The notes under the pieces were generated by a model. It was not told the DNA's origin. It did no database searches and saw nothing but the letters and a program-made list of their open reading frames with translations. A stretch of DNA of 37,983 nt, taken from NCBI GenBank assembly GCA_902780565.1, contig CACZGD010000069.1:1-37983 (forward strand), in the 5' to 3' direction. This document shows positions 23,690 through 30,924 of the stretch, piece after piece (position 1 is the first letter of the stretch; each line of letters opens with the position of its first letter). A program made the translations under genes and the position numbers. The DNA is from Oscillospiraceae bacterium. GTDB taxonomy: Bacteria > Bacillota > Clostridia > Oscillospirales > Acutalibacteraceae.

Positions 23690-24946
23690 ATGAACGTATC
23701 CATTGCGATCAACATTCAGGCTATCACATTCCTGACCTTTTCCGCCTTTGCCATCGCGGCGCTGGGGTATCTGCTCGGCAAGATCACGATCAAGGGCGTG
23801 AACCTCGGCACGGCGGGCGTGTTTATCCTCGCGCTCGTTTACGGCTGTTTCCTGTATTCCAGACTCGGCGAGCAGCTCATGCTGGGCGAGCAGACCTATG
23901 TTTCAAACGCCTTGAAAATCGTGGAGAACATCGGGCTCGTGCTGTTCGTCACGTCCGTCGGCTTCATCGCGGGGCCGAGCTTCTTCAAGAATCTGAAGGC
24001 AAACTTCAAATCCTACGCCCTGCTGGGCGTGATCATCATCGGCTCCGCCGTGGCGGTCACGCTGGCGATCTACTACATCGGCAGAGGCAGCTCCGGCATC
24101 ACGCTGGAAAACGGCGGGACGTCCGCCGAGGGCTTCAAGAGCATGCTGGTCGGCATTCTGTCCGGCGCGCTGACCTCCACCCCCTCCTTCTCCGCCGCCA
24201 AGGAAGCGGTCGCGGAGCTGGCCGCGGGCAACGAGGCGCTCGCGGTGGAATACGAGAACCTTGTCGCGGTCGGTCATGGCATCGCCTATCTCTTCGGCGT
24301 GATCGGCGTGGTGCTGTTCGTGCAGCTCACGCCCCGGATCGTCAAGGCGAATATGGAGGTCGAGCGGCAGAAGATCTATCACCATCCCGGTGAAAAGAAG
24401 CAGAAGGAGACCAAGCTCATCGAGCTGGACGAATTCGGCATCTGCGACTTTTCCATCGCCGCGATCTTCGGCATCGCGATCGGCTCCATCAACCTCTACG
24501 GCTTCTCGCTGACCACCACCGGCGGCTGCCTGCTGGTCGCCCTGATCCTCGGGCATTTCAACCACATCGGGCGCATCAACCTGCTGCCGCACGAATCGAC
24601 CCTCAAGGTCTTCCGGGAGCTCGGCCTCATGCTGTTCCTGATCGGCGCGGGCGTCGCGGGCGGCTCCAGCTTCGTGAAGTATTTCAACGGCATCTACTTC
24701 GTCTACGGCGTGCTGATGACGATCGTGCCGATGTTCGTCGGCTTCTTCTTCGCAAAATACGTACTCAAAATGCCCCTGCTCAATAACCTGGGCTCCATCA
24801 CCGGCGGCATGACCTCCACCCCCGCGCTCGGCACGCTGATCTCCACGGCCGGGACCGAGGACGTGGCGTCCGCCTACGCCGCCACCTACCCGATCGCCCT
24901 GATCGCGATCGTGCTGGCAAGCAAGCTGATCATCAGCCTTTGCTGA
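23690..24946 (+). CDS. AspT/SucE-type (AAEx family) dicarboxylate transporter, compact form
   Basis: This 418-residue membrane protein has two homologous halves of about five helices each, with the repeated family motif GALTSTPSFSAA (about residue 160) and GGMTSTPALGTL (about 370). It belongs to the aspartate:alanine exchanger family, which includes aspartate/alanine antiporters and the succinate exporter SucE. The linker between the halves (about residues 225-245, charged) is short: the paired TrkA_C domains of most members are missing, which explains the length below the usual 530 or more. Nine bases after frdA and last in the operon, it probably exports succinate or exchanges it for fumarate or aspartate. 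Direction is inferred. Confidence 0.85.
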   Translation: MNVSIAINIQAITFLTFSAFAIAALGYLLGKITIKGVNLGTAGVFILALVYGCFLYSRLGEQLMLGEQTYVSNALKIVENIGLVLFVTSVGFIAGPSFFKNLKANFKSYALLGVIIIGSAVAVTLAIYYIGRGSSGITLENGGTSAEGFKSMLVGILSGALTSTPSFSAAKEAVAELAAGNEALAVEYENLVAVGHGIAYLFGVIGVVLFVQLTPRIVKANMEVERQKIYHHPGEKKQKETKLIELDEFGICDFSIAAIFGIAIGSINLYGFSLTTTGGCLLVALILGHFNHIGRINLLPHESTLKVFRELGLMLFLIGAGVAGGSSFVKYFNGIYFVYGVLMTIVPMFVGFFFAKYVLKMPLLNNLGSITGGMTSTPALGTLISTAGTEDVASAYAATYPIALIAIVLASKLIISLC

Positions 24947-24966
24947 GATCCGCACAATACAAGCTC

Positions 24967-25003
24967 CGCCCCGCGCCGGGAACCCGACGCGGGGCGTTTT
25001 TTT
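24967..25003 (+). terminator. Terminator of the fumarate reductase operon
   Basis: CGCCCCGCG (24967-24975) pairs with CGCGGGGCG (24988-24996), followed by seven T. It is a textbook intrinsic terminator 20 bases after the last gene. Confidence 0.95.
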
Positions 25004-25004
25004 G

Positions 25005-25487
25005 CATTCAGGAAAACAATGCAATATTTAGGGTCTTCACGGATAATTGTGGGATTGGGGAAATGGTGCTTCGCACTGGGGGACCCCCGGCGTCCTCCCC
25101 CTCTGTCGGCGTTGCCGACATCTCTCCCTCGCCGAGGGGGAGTCTTCCCACACGCAAAAACAGTCACGCAGGACTGTTTGTCTCCCCTCCTGCGCTGCTG
25201 ACGCGTTGTTTGATGCTCCGCAGGCAAGGGGCTCTGACCCAGTCAGAAACATTGTCGCCTGCCTTCGCTTGGAGCGCTCGGCACGCTCTGTGTTTCTTCC
25301 AGGCTGCGGTTCGCCTTCATCCGCCCCCGGCGGTTCGCCTTCATCCGCCCCCGGCGACGGCGAATCCTCGCCCCCCTTGACCCCCGCAAGCCTTTCGAGA
25401 AAGGCCCCCGCGAAAGCTTTCATCCCCCAACTTTTCGTGAAGAACCAGTATTTTTATTCATTCAACATTGTTTTCCGACAGGTCGAT
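25005..25487. repeat. Non-coding spacer with interspersed hairpin element
   Basis: No credible gene. At 25095-25142 there is a nested hairpin, CTCCCCCTC with GAGGGGGAG, holding TCGGC-GTT-GCCGA (25106-25118). This arrangement is familiar to me as a recurrent intergenic repeat of gut Clostridia, though copy number here cannot be seen. Open frames on both strands in this region are low-complexity artefacts. The region ends in the AT-richer tail just before the spoIIE stop. Confidence 0.6.
25306..25353. repeat. Perfect 24-bp tandem duplication
   Basis: Two identical adjacent 24-base units (25306-25329 and 25330-25353), beginning GCGGTTCGCC and ending ATCCGCCCCCG. A third partial unit may begin at 25354 (GCGACGG). 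It is a simple slippage-type repeat inside the spacer. Confidence 0.9.
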
Positions 25488-27602
25488 TCAGGCGTCCGGA
25501 CGCGCGGCGTCCGGTTCCTGCGGCGCGGGACGCTTGCGCCTTCCGGCGGACGAAAAGCGGATCGCGACGACGGAGATATCGTCCCGGTGCCCGACGGGGG
25601 ACCTTGCGACCGCCTCCGCCATGACCCGGTCGGCGAGGGCGTCGGGCGGCGCGTCCCGGGCGGCGTCCAGGATCCCGCGCAGCACAGCGGGCTTCACGCG
25701 GTCCGCGCCGTCGGTCGTCATCAGGACCAGATCGCCGGGGGCGAGCGAGAACGCGGTCTCCTCAAACTTCACCTCCGGCAGGATGCCGAGCGGCAGGCTG
25801 GATTTTTCCACCTGCAGGGTCTTCTCGCCCATCCGCACCGCGCTTGCCGCCGCGCCCGCTTTCAGCAGCCGCGCCTCCCCGGTAAACAGATCCGCCTGCA
25901 GCACGTCCAGCGTGGCGAGGGTCTCCTCCGTCGCCTTCTGCATAAGCGCGAGGTTCACGCACGAGAGCGCGGTTTCGGGCGAGACGCCGCTTTTCAGCAG
26001 CCGCGTCATCAGGGAGACCGCCAGCATCGCGTCCAGCGCTGCGGACCTGCCGGTGCCCATGCCGTCCGAAATAACGCAGTAGAAGCGCCCGCGCCCGTCA
26101 TAGAAGCGGGAGACCGCGTCGCCGCAGATCCCCTGCCCGGAGGCCGCCTGTACGCGCTTCGCGCTTTCCGCCGTCAACGCGCCCGTCTCGCAGAACAGCA
26201 GCAGCGCACCCTCCTTTCTGAGCCCCTGCACGGCGGGCGGCGCGAAGTCAAGCCCCGTTTTCAGGCGCAGGGCGGCGACCATGGCGTCCGCGTCCAGCGT
26301 TTCGGGCAGGACCGGGCACAGCGCTGTCAGGGTGCGCCGCCCGTCCGCAAGCGTTTCGGCGGCGACGTCCCGCACGGCGACCCCGGCGGCGGCAAGCGCG
26401 TCCGCGCAAAGGGCGGCAAGATAGGGCTCCGGCGCGCCGGAATCCGGCACGCGCCCGGCGGCCTCCTCCAACACCGCCCCGGCTTTGCCGAAGGCGGCGG
26501 CACTCAAACGGCGGAGCTCCGCAGACCCGCTCGCGGTCTCCTGCAGCGCCCCGGCCTTCGTCACGGCGGCGGCAACGTCCCGGACCGCGGCGGCGGCGTT
26601 TTTCAAATCCAGCGTCAGCTTCGTGCGGATCGCGGCGGCGGGCTGCTCCCGCGTCAGGGGCGTAAGCGCCGTCTCCAGCCGGGAGAGGAGCCCCACGGGC
26701 AGCAGCAACAGAAGAAGAGACCCGGCAAGGACCACGAGCGCGGGCGGGAGGAACGGACCTTCCCCCTTCAAAAACAGAAACACGAGCTGCGTGAGGGCAT
26801 TTGTGGCGGCGGCGGAGGCCCTGCCGAACGGCGCGGCGGCGCACACCAGAAAGCCCGCCAGCGGCAGCGCGAAAACCAGATAGCCGCTGCCCGCCCGAAA
26901 GCCCAGCACCGCCCCGAGCGTGACGCCCACCGCCCCGGCGGCGTAGGGCCCGGCCGTAAACGCGAACACCGGCAGCAGCGCCTCGGCAAGCAGAAACGCG
27001 AGGTCCAGCGAGCCGATGCGCACCCGGCTGAAAAAGACCAGCTCGATCCCCAGCGCCAGCAGCACGCTGACCGCGTCCGGCGGGGCGGTCAGCACGGGCT
27101 TTGCCTTGCCCGCCAGCACCACGCCCGCGCGGCGAAGCAGCACCGTAAGGCAGCCCGTGAGCAGCGCCTCCCCGAAAAAGGTGAGCAGGAGCGTGGGCGT
27201 GAGGGGCGTGAAGAAGCCTGCGGCGGCGGAGGCGACCAGCACCGAGCAGAACGCCAGCAGCGGGTCCCACAGCGCGGACCTTGCCCCGCCGCCGAGCTTT
27301 TCCACCGCCTGCCGCGAGACGAACAGCAGCAGCGCCGCGCCCACGTTTTTGACCGCCGTGACCGGCTGCGTGAATACCGCCGCGCCTGCCGCCGCCCCGA
27401 GGACGGACGGCAGCAGAAGCCTGTCCGGCGACCCCGCCGCAAACGCCGTGCCGAAGGGAGAGACCGTCCCCTGCAGCGGCACGCCCGCCGCGAAAAACGC
27501 CATCCCGCCCGCCGCCGCGCGCCGCAAAATCCGTTTCACCTGCGCCTGTCGCCGGGAGACCGCCTGTTTTTCCGTTTTCTGTGTTTTCACCGTCACCGCC
27601 AT
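25488..27602 (-). CDS. spoIIE: Stage II sporulation protein E (serine phosphatase)
   Basis: This 704-residue protein has about ten N-terminal membrane helices (up to about residue 310), a central regulatory region and a C-terminal PP2C phosphatase domain. The domain shows CVISDGMGTGRSA and later LVLMTTDGADR, which hold metal-binding aspartates. In endospore formers SpoIIE dephosphorylates the anti-anti-sigma factor SpoIIAA to activate sigma-F in the forespore and also acts at the polar septum. It is shorter than the Bacillus protein (about 827 residues). The ATG at 27602 follows AAGGAAAGGG; the in-frame ATG at 27632 has no ribosome site. This gene is the best evidence that the organism can or once could sporulate. 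No Spo0A box was recognised upstream. Confidence 0.92.
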   Translation of the reverse strand: MAVTVKTQKTEKQAVSRRQAQVKRILRRAAAGGMAFFAAGVPLQGTVSPFGTAFAAGSPDRLLLPSVLGAAAGAAVFTQPVTAVKNVGAALLLFVSRQAVEKLGGGARSALWDPLLAFCSVLVASAAAGFFTPLTPTLLLTFFGEALLTGCLTVLLRRAGVVLAGKAKPVLTAPPDAVSVLLALGIELVFFSRVRIGSLDLAFLLAEALLPVFAFTAGPYAAGAVGVTLGAVLGFRAGSGYLVFALPLAGFLVCAAAPFGRASAAATNALTQLVFLFLKGEGPFLPPALVVLAGSLLLLLLPVGLLSRLETALTPLTREQPAAAIRTKLTLDLKNAAAAVRDVAAAVTKAGALQETASGSAELRRLSAAAFGKAGAVLEEAAGRVPDSGAPEPYLAALCADALAAAGVAVRDVAAETLADGRRTLTALCPVLPETLDADAMVAALRLKTGLDFAPPAVQGLRKEGALLLFCETGALTAESAKRVQAASGQGICGDAVSRFYDGRGRFYCVISDGMGTGRSAALDAMLAVSLMTRLLKSGVSPETALSCVNLALMQKATEETLATLDVLQADLFTGEARLLKAGAAASAVRMGEKTLQVEKSSLPLGILPEVKFEETAFSLAPGDLVLMTTDGADRVKPAVLRGILDAARDAPPDALADRVMAEAVARSPVGHRDDISVVAIRFSSAGRRKRPAPQEPDAARPDA

Positions 27603-27779
27603 GGGATCACGCCCTTTCCTTGGATAAGCCATATTTTACCATATTCCAAACGCGAAACGCGTCGCACCGTGGCGGGAAGCATGAAACGCGCGAGCAACGG
27701 CGGCGCGCTTCGTCTGTCCGGCGTTTTAAGAAGACCCGCATATTTCGTTACGGGAAACCGTCATTTCGCGTCCGAAGGG
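27603..27779. other. Divergent spacer between spoIIE and the cohesin-dockerin gene
   Basis: No gene is seen. On the minus strand TAAAAT occurs just before spoIIE (about 27636-27641), but no matching -35 is visible at 16-18 bases, so I do not call a promoter there. Confidence 0.4.
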
Positions 27780-27808
27780 TTGCTATTTTCTCTTTTATTT
27801 GATACAAT
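27780..27808 (+). promoter_or_regulatory. Promoter of the cohesin-dockerin gene
   Basis: TTGCTA (27780-27785), a T-rich 17-base spacer and TACAAT (27803-27808). The leader is about 66 bases. Confidence 0.7.
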
Positions 27809-27880
27809 GAAATCAACAGACCGCGTGCGGACCTTCATATACACGCCCTGCGAACATCAATTTGAAAGGACGATCCACCC

Positions 27881-28999
27881 ATGAAAAAACGCTCCCTTCA
27901 TTACCGTTCCTGCCGGACCGCCGTGTCGATCCTGCTGACCTGTCTGCTTTTGTTCGCGCTGCTGCCGACGGCGATCGCGGCGCAGGAGCCGACCGCCCGT
28001 TTGGAGCAGCTTTCCTCCGAGGACGACTTGCTGGTCTTCGGTCTGTATCTGGACGACGCGATCGGGCTGGAGGCCTGGAACCTGCAGCTCGGCTACGACC
28101 CCGCCGTGCTGGAATTGCGCGGCAATATTCCCGGAAAAGATGCCGCAGCGGCCGCAAACCTCAAAGAGAACTACTTAACAAGTGAGATCTATGAAATGGA
28201 AACCGGCAAGCTGCTCATTGGCGGCTATTTTGTCAACGCGCTTGGTGCCGCCGCGAACCCGGGGGAAACCGTTGAGATCGACGCCGGGCATTTCGAGCTG
28301 CTCCGCCTGACGTTCCGCCCTGTGAACGCCGCCGCGATCGACACGCCCCTGACGGTCAGGGTCACGTATGCGCAGGGGCTGAGGCTGCAGGGGGAAACGC
28401 TGCAGGTGCGCTGGCACAGCGCGCACACCTTCGGCGACTGGACCGTGACGAAGGAGCCGACCTGCGAGGAAAAGGGGACCGAGACCCGGACCTGTACCTT
28501 CTGCGGCGCGACCGAGACCCGCGAGGTCGACGCGACCGGTCACAGCTTCGGCGAATGGAAGATCAGCAGGGAGCCGACCTGCGCGGACGGCGTGATGGTC
28601 CGCCTTTGCGGCGTTTGCGGCGCGACGGAAACGAAGCCCATCCCCGCCGTGAGCGACCACAGCTTCGGCGCGTGGACCGAAACGAAGGCAGCGACCGCGA
28701 CCGAAGAGGGCGAGGAGACCCGCTCATGTACCGTCTGCGGGGCGACCGAGACCCGCGCTGTCCCGAAAAAGCCCGCCGTGACCGCCGATAACATCGGCGA
28801 CGTGGACCGTGACGGGAAGATCACCGCCTCCGACGCGAGACTTGCGCTCAGAGCCGCCGTGGGGCTCGAGACCTTCGACGAGGAGACGACCGACGTCGCC
28901 GACGCGGACCGCGACGAAAAGATCACCGCCTCCGACGCGAGACTCATTCTCCGCGCCGCCGTAGGGCTGGAGGACCGCACGACGTGGTTCGCCGCGTAA
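27881..28999 (+). CDS. Secreted protein with cohesin-like domain, Cys-rich repeats and dockerin
   Basis: The 372-residue protein has a signal peptide (1-35, ending AIAAQE). Residues about 40-175 look like a cohesin-type beta-sandwich (LEAWNLQLGYDPAVLELRG; FELLRLTFRPV). Three 39-residue repeats start at His182, His221 and His260, each H-x-FGxW followed by a CxxC pair (CTFCGATETR) in a pattern common in surface proteins of gut Clostridia. A type I dockerin closes the protein from about 304: two Ca-binding loops, DVDRDGKITASD and DADRDEKITASD, each followed by ARL-LRAAVG. The second loop has Glu in place of Gly. It should take part in surface or cellulosome-like assembly. Having both cohesin-like and dockerin modules makes it a possible adaptor scaffoldin. 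The dockerin is almost the same as that of the gene at 34720-36951. Confidence 0.82.
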   Translation: MKKRSLHYRSCRTAVSILLTCLLLFALLPTAIAAQEPTARLEQLSSEDDLLVFGLYLDDAIGLEAWNLQLGYDPAVLELRGNIPGKDAAAAANLKENYLTSEIYEMETGKLLIGGYFVNALGAAANPGETVEIDAGHFELLRLTFRPVNAAAIDTPLTVRVTYAQGLRLQGETLQVRWHSAHTFGDWTVTKEPTCEEKGTETRTCTFCGATETREVDATGHSFGEWKISREPTCADGVMVRLCGVCGATETKPIPAVSDHSFGAWTETKAATATEEGEETRSCTVCGATETRAVPKKPAVTADNIGDVDRDGKITASDARLALRAAVGLETFDEETTDVADADRDEKITASDARLILRAAVGLEDRTTWFAA

Positions 29000-29034
29000 A
29001 CGGCGTCTATCAAAACAAATCCATACCATGCAAA

Positions 29035-29069
29035 CAGCGCCGAGGAAAAACCTTCGGCGCTGCTGTTTT
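29035..29069 (+). terminator. Terminator of the cohesin-dockerin gene
   Basis: CAGCGCCGA (29035-29043) with TCGGCGCTG (29054-29062), loop rich in A, then CTGTTTTA. It is similar in sequence to the terminator at 34611-34647. Confidence 0.8.
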
Positions 29070-29085
29070 ATGCGGATTCAACATA

Positions 29086-29221
29086 TGCATCGAACGGGGC
29101 GTCGAGGACGCCGCACCGTCCCCGTCCCCGACCGGATTTCCACCGCAACAGCACATTTCGCTCCCGAAATCCGCGATTTCGTTCCCAAGGGGTTGATTTC
29201 TGTTTGACGGTCCGATACAAT
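29086..29221 (+). repeat. Duplicated upstream element with promoter, copy 1
   Basis: This stretch is homologous to the complement of 37031-37190, the region upstream of the leucine-rich dockerin gene. Shared blocks are ATGCATCGAACGG, GCACCGTCCCC, TCCCGAAATCCG and a promoter. Here the promoter is TTGATT (29193-29198) and TACAAT (29216-29221), 17 bases apart; the two promoter copies agree at 23 of 29 positions. Upstream of the -35 is a perfect inverted repeat, CGAAATC-CGC-GATTTCG (29165-29181), imperfect in the other copy, which looks like an operator. No protein gene follows, only the RNA candidate below. Confidence 0.75.
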
Positions 29222-29227
29222 AGGCAT

Positions 29228-29412
29228 ACGCCGTCCGTTGCCGCAACCGCGCACGGACGCGGGAGCCTCGCCGACAAAGGGCGACGGTCCGCGATAACCG
29301 GTTCGCGCCGCGTCACGCTGCGGCGCGTTATCCTTTGCGGCGTCATACCTATGCGCTCTCCATCCGATCCAACAGACGGCACGGGACGTTTTCGCGTCCC
29401 GTGCCGCCCTTT
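29228..29412 (+). ncRNA. Candidate structured small RNA of about 185 nt
   Basis: A promoter (29193-29221) and a strong terminator (29377-29412) frame about 185 bases with no plausible gene. Inside is a stable hairpin, CGCGCCGC with GCGGCGCG (about 29306-29330). The 71-residue open frame across the region would start before the predicted transcription start and looks random. It may be a regulatory RNA or the decayed remains of a gene lost after the promoter was duplicated. I do not recognise a known RNA family. Confidence 0.4.
29377..29412 (+). terminator. Strong intrinsic terminator
   Basis: CGGCACGGGACG (29377-29388) pairs perfectly with CGTCCCGTGCCG (29395-29406), followed by CCCTTTT. There is no coding gene just upstream on this strand, so it supports the small RNA call. 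Confidence 0.85.
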
Positions 29413-29417
29413 TACGT

Positions 29418-29448
29418 AAAAAAACCGGGCCGGGAATGCCCGGTCCGG
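29418..29448 (-). terminator. Terminator of the SDR gene
   Basis: On the minus strand two ten-base arms (29439-29448 and 29425-29434) form a GC stem with a four-base loop, followed by seven T (29418-29424). It lies 22 bases after the SDR stop. Confidence 0.85.
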
Positions 29449-29470
29449 TCTGATCGTGTGCCGATCTCTC

Positions 29471-30244
29471 TTACATGCAGGTATAGCCGCCGTCGACGGG
29501 GAGGTTGACGCCGGTGACGTAGGCGGAGGCGGGGGACGCCAGGAACAGAGCGGCGGTATCCAGCTCGCCCTCCTCGCCGTAGCGCTCCTCGGGGATCATG
29601 GTTTTCGCGTTCTGCTGGAAGAAGTCGGAATTCAGCGTGTCGCGGGTCAGATCCGTATAGAAATAGCCGGGGCAGATGGCGTTGACGGTGATGTTATACT
29701 TGCCCCACTCGGCGGCGAGGGCTCTGGTCATGTTGACCACGCCGCCCTTTGCGGCATGATAAGGCGCGGAGCCGGCGATCTTGTTGCCGACAAGACCGTA
29801 CATGGAGGCGATGTTGATGACGCGGCCGTACTTTGCCGGGATCATTGCCTTTTTGGCGACGGCTCTTGCCACGCGGAAGGAGCCGAACAGGTCGATGTTC
29901 ATTTCGTTATAGAACTGCTCGTCCGTGATATCCTCGGCGGGGGCGACCGCGCCGGTACCGGCGTTGTTGACAAGGATATCGATGCGGCCCATTTCGGCGA
30001 TCACGGTATCCACCATGGCGTTCACGGCGTCCGTATCCGTAATGTCGCAGCGCACGGCAAGGGTCTTGACGCCGAATTCCGCGGCGATCTCCGCCGCAAC
30101 GGCGTCGATCATGTTCTGGCGTCTGGCGACGGCCACGATGTTCGCGCCCTGGCTGGCAAGCGCCTTCGCCATCTGCACGCCGAGTCCGGTGGAGCAGCCG
30201 GTCACAAGGGCGACCTGCCCGTGAAGATCAAAATAGTTTTTCAT
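29471..30244 (-). CDS. Short-chain dehydrogenase/reductase, gluconate 5-dehydrogenase-like
   Basis: This 257-residue classical SDR shows TGCSTGLG (cofactor loop), NNAGTG, catalytic Ser in NIASMYG, and Tyr/Lys in YHAAKGG. The opening FDLHGQVALVTGCSTGLG and the NIASMYGLVGNK segment resemble gluconate 5-dehydrogenases and related sugar-acid SDRs, although a 3-oxoacyl-ACP reductase is possible. Arg residues after the second strand (VARRQN) hint at NADPH. It is monocistronic, with a consensus promoter and its own terminator. GGAA precedes the ATG. Confidence 0.85.
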   Translation of the reverse strand: MKNYFDLHGQVALVTGCSTGLGVQMAKALASQGANIVAVARRQNMIDAVAAEIAAEFGVKTLAVRCDITDTDAVNAMVDTVIAEMGRIDILVNNAGTGAVAPAEDITDEQFYNEMNIDLFGSFRVARAVAKKAMIPAKYGRVINIASMYGLVGNKIAGSAPYHAAKGGVVNMTRALAAEWGKYNITVNAICPGYFYTDLTRDTLNSDFFQQNAKTMIPEERYGEEGELDTAALFLASPASAYVTGVNLPVDGGYTCM

Positions 30245-30281
30245 AAAAGAGTTCCTTTCCCTTCTTTATATTTCGTTTTCT

Positions 30282-30319
30282 ATCATAACGAATATTGACT
30301 GTTCTGTCAAGAAACAGTC
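30282..30319 (-). promoter_or_regulatory. SDR promoter with palindrome over the -35
   Basis: On the minus strand a perfect TTGACA (30305-30310) and TATGAT (30282-30287) are 17 bases apart. An inverted repeat GACTGTT (30297-30303) with AACAGTC (30313-30319) is centred on the -35, so a repressor could block it. It also lies directly behind the stop of the PNPOx-like gene and might double as a weak terminator, but no T-run follows. Confidence 0.75.
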
Positions 30320-30329
30320 TGTGAACTTT

Positions 30330-30800
30330 TCAGTTTTCCCGCACGGCCTTGCCGGTCATGTGCCGGACCGTCAGCCGCAGCACCGTGACGCGCGCGCCGT
30401 CCTTGCGGATCTCCGCCTGCGTGTGCGCGGGCGTTGGGAAATACTTGTTCCCGAGGGCGGTCAGCGCCGCCAGCTTTTCGTCCGGGTCCGTCACCTCGGC
30501 AAGCGCGCCGAAGACCACCGCGCTGCTGACGTGATACCACCATTCGCCCGGCTCCTGCCGTTCGTTCCCATACACCGTGAAGCAGGCCTTTTCGTCCCGC
30601 CGCAGGGCGTCGAGCTTGTGCCCTTCCCCTGCCGAATGGAAATAGATCGCGCCGTCGAGCAGCACAAAATCCATCGGCACGGCGTAAGGGTAGCCGTCGT
30701 CCCCGTGCAGCGCCAGCACGCCGCGTTTTTCCGTTTGCAGAAGGGAGAGCGTCTCCTCCCGCGTCAATTCCTGTTTGAACCGGCGCATCCGCCGAAACAT
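30330..30800 (-). CDS. Pyridoxamine 5'-phosphate oxidase-family protein (NimA-like)
   Basis: This 156-residue FMN-binding split-barrel protein has the opening REETLSLLQTEKRGVLALHGDDGYPYAVPMDF in separate strands, then IYFHSAGEGHKLDALRRDEKACFTV, which is typical of the NimA-like branch linked to nitroimidazole tolerance and general flavin- or haem-dependent reductases. It is not the B6 biosynthetic enzyme. AAGGAGG precedes the ATG at 30800. Its promoter is back to back with that of the phosphodiesterase gene. Confidence 0.85.
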   Translation of the reverse strand: MFRRMRRFKQELTREETLSLLQTEKRGVLALHGDDGYPYAVPMDFVLLDGAIYFHSAGEGHKLDALRRDEKACFTVYGNERQEPGEWWYHVSSAVVFGALAEVTDPDEKLAALTALGNKYFPTPAHTQAEIRKDGARVTVLRLTVRHMTGKAVREN

Positions 30801-30821
30801 AAGACCGCCTCCTTTTCGCTT

Positions 30822-30850
30822 ATTCTATCACATCCGCGCAAAAAAGGCAA
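30822..30850 (-). promoter_or_regulatory. Promoter of the PNPOx-like gene
   Basis: On the minus strand TTGCCT (30845-30850) and TAGAAT (30822-30827) are 17 bases apart. The -35 is only 18 bases from the divergent -35 at 30869. Confidence 0.65.
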
Positions 30851-30868
30851 GCCCCCGCCGACTCCCTC

Positions 30869-30897
30869 TTGACGGCGGCGCAGGGCTTCGCTATAAT
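30869..30897 (+). promoter_or_regulatory. Promoter of the glycerophosphodiesterase gene
   Basis: TTGACG (30869-30874), a 17-base spacer and a perfect TATAAT (30892-30897), followed by a leader of about 22 bases with AGGAGG. Confidence 0.85.
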
Positions 30898-30924
30898 AAA
30901 AGCATTACGACAGGAGGGGTCCCT

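Noticed and set aside
25306-25353. CRISPR array
   Set aside because: The two 24-base units are adjacent with no spacers and no cas genes are present.
25037-25423. Minus-strand open frame containing SPSPGADEGEP repeats
   Set aside because: The repeats come from the 24-bp tandem duplication and the hairpin element; no start site or homology is visible.
25047-27884. Open frame of over 900 codons on the plus strand across spoIIE
   Set aside because: Antisense to a clear spoIIE and rich in Arg/Gln/Gly without any domain; a composition artefact.
29204-29419. 71-codon open frame in the small RNA region
   Set aside because: It begins inside the promoter, before the predicted start, and its protein text looks random.
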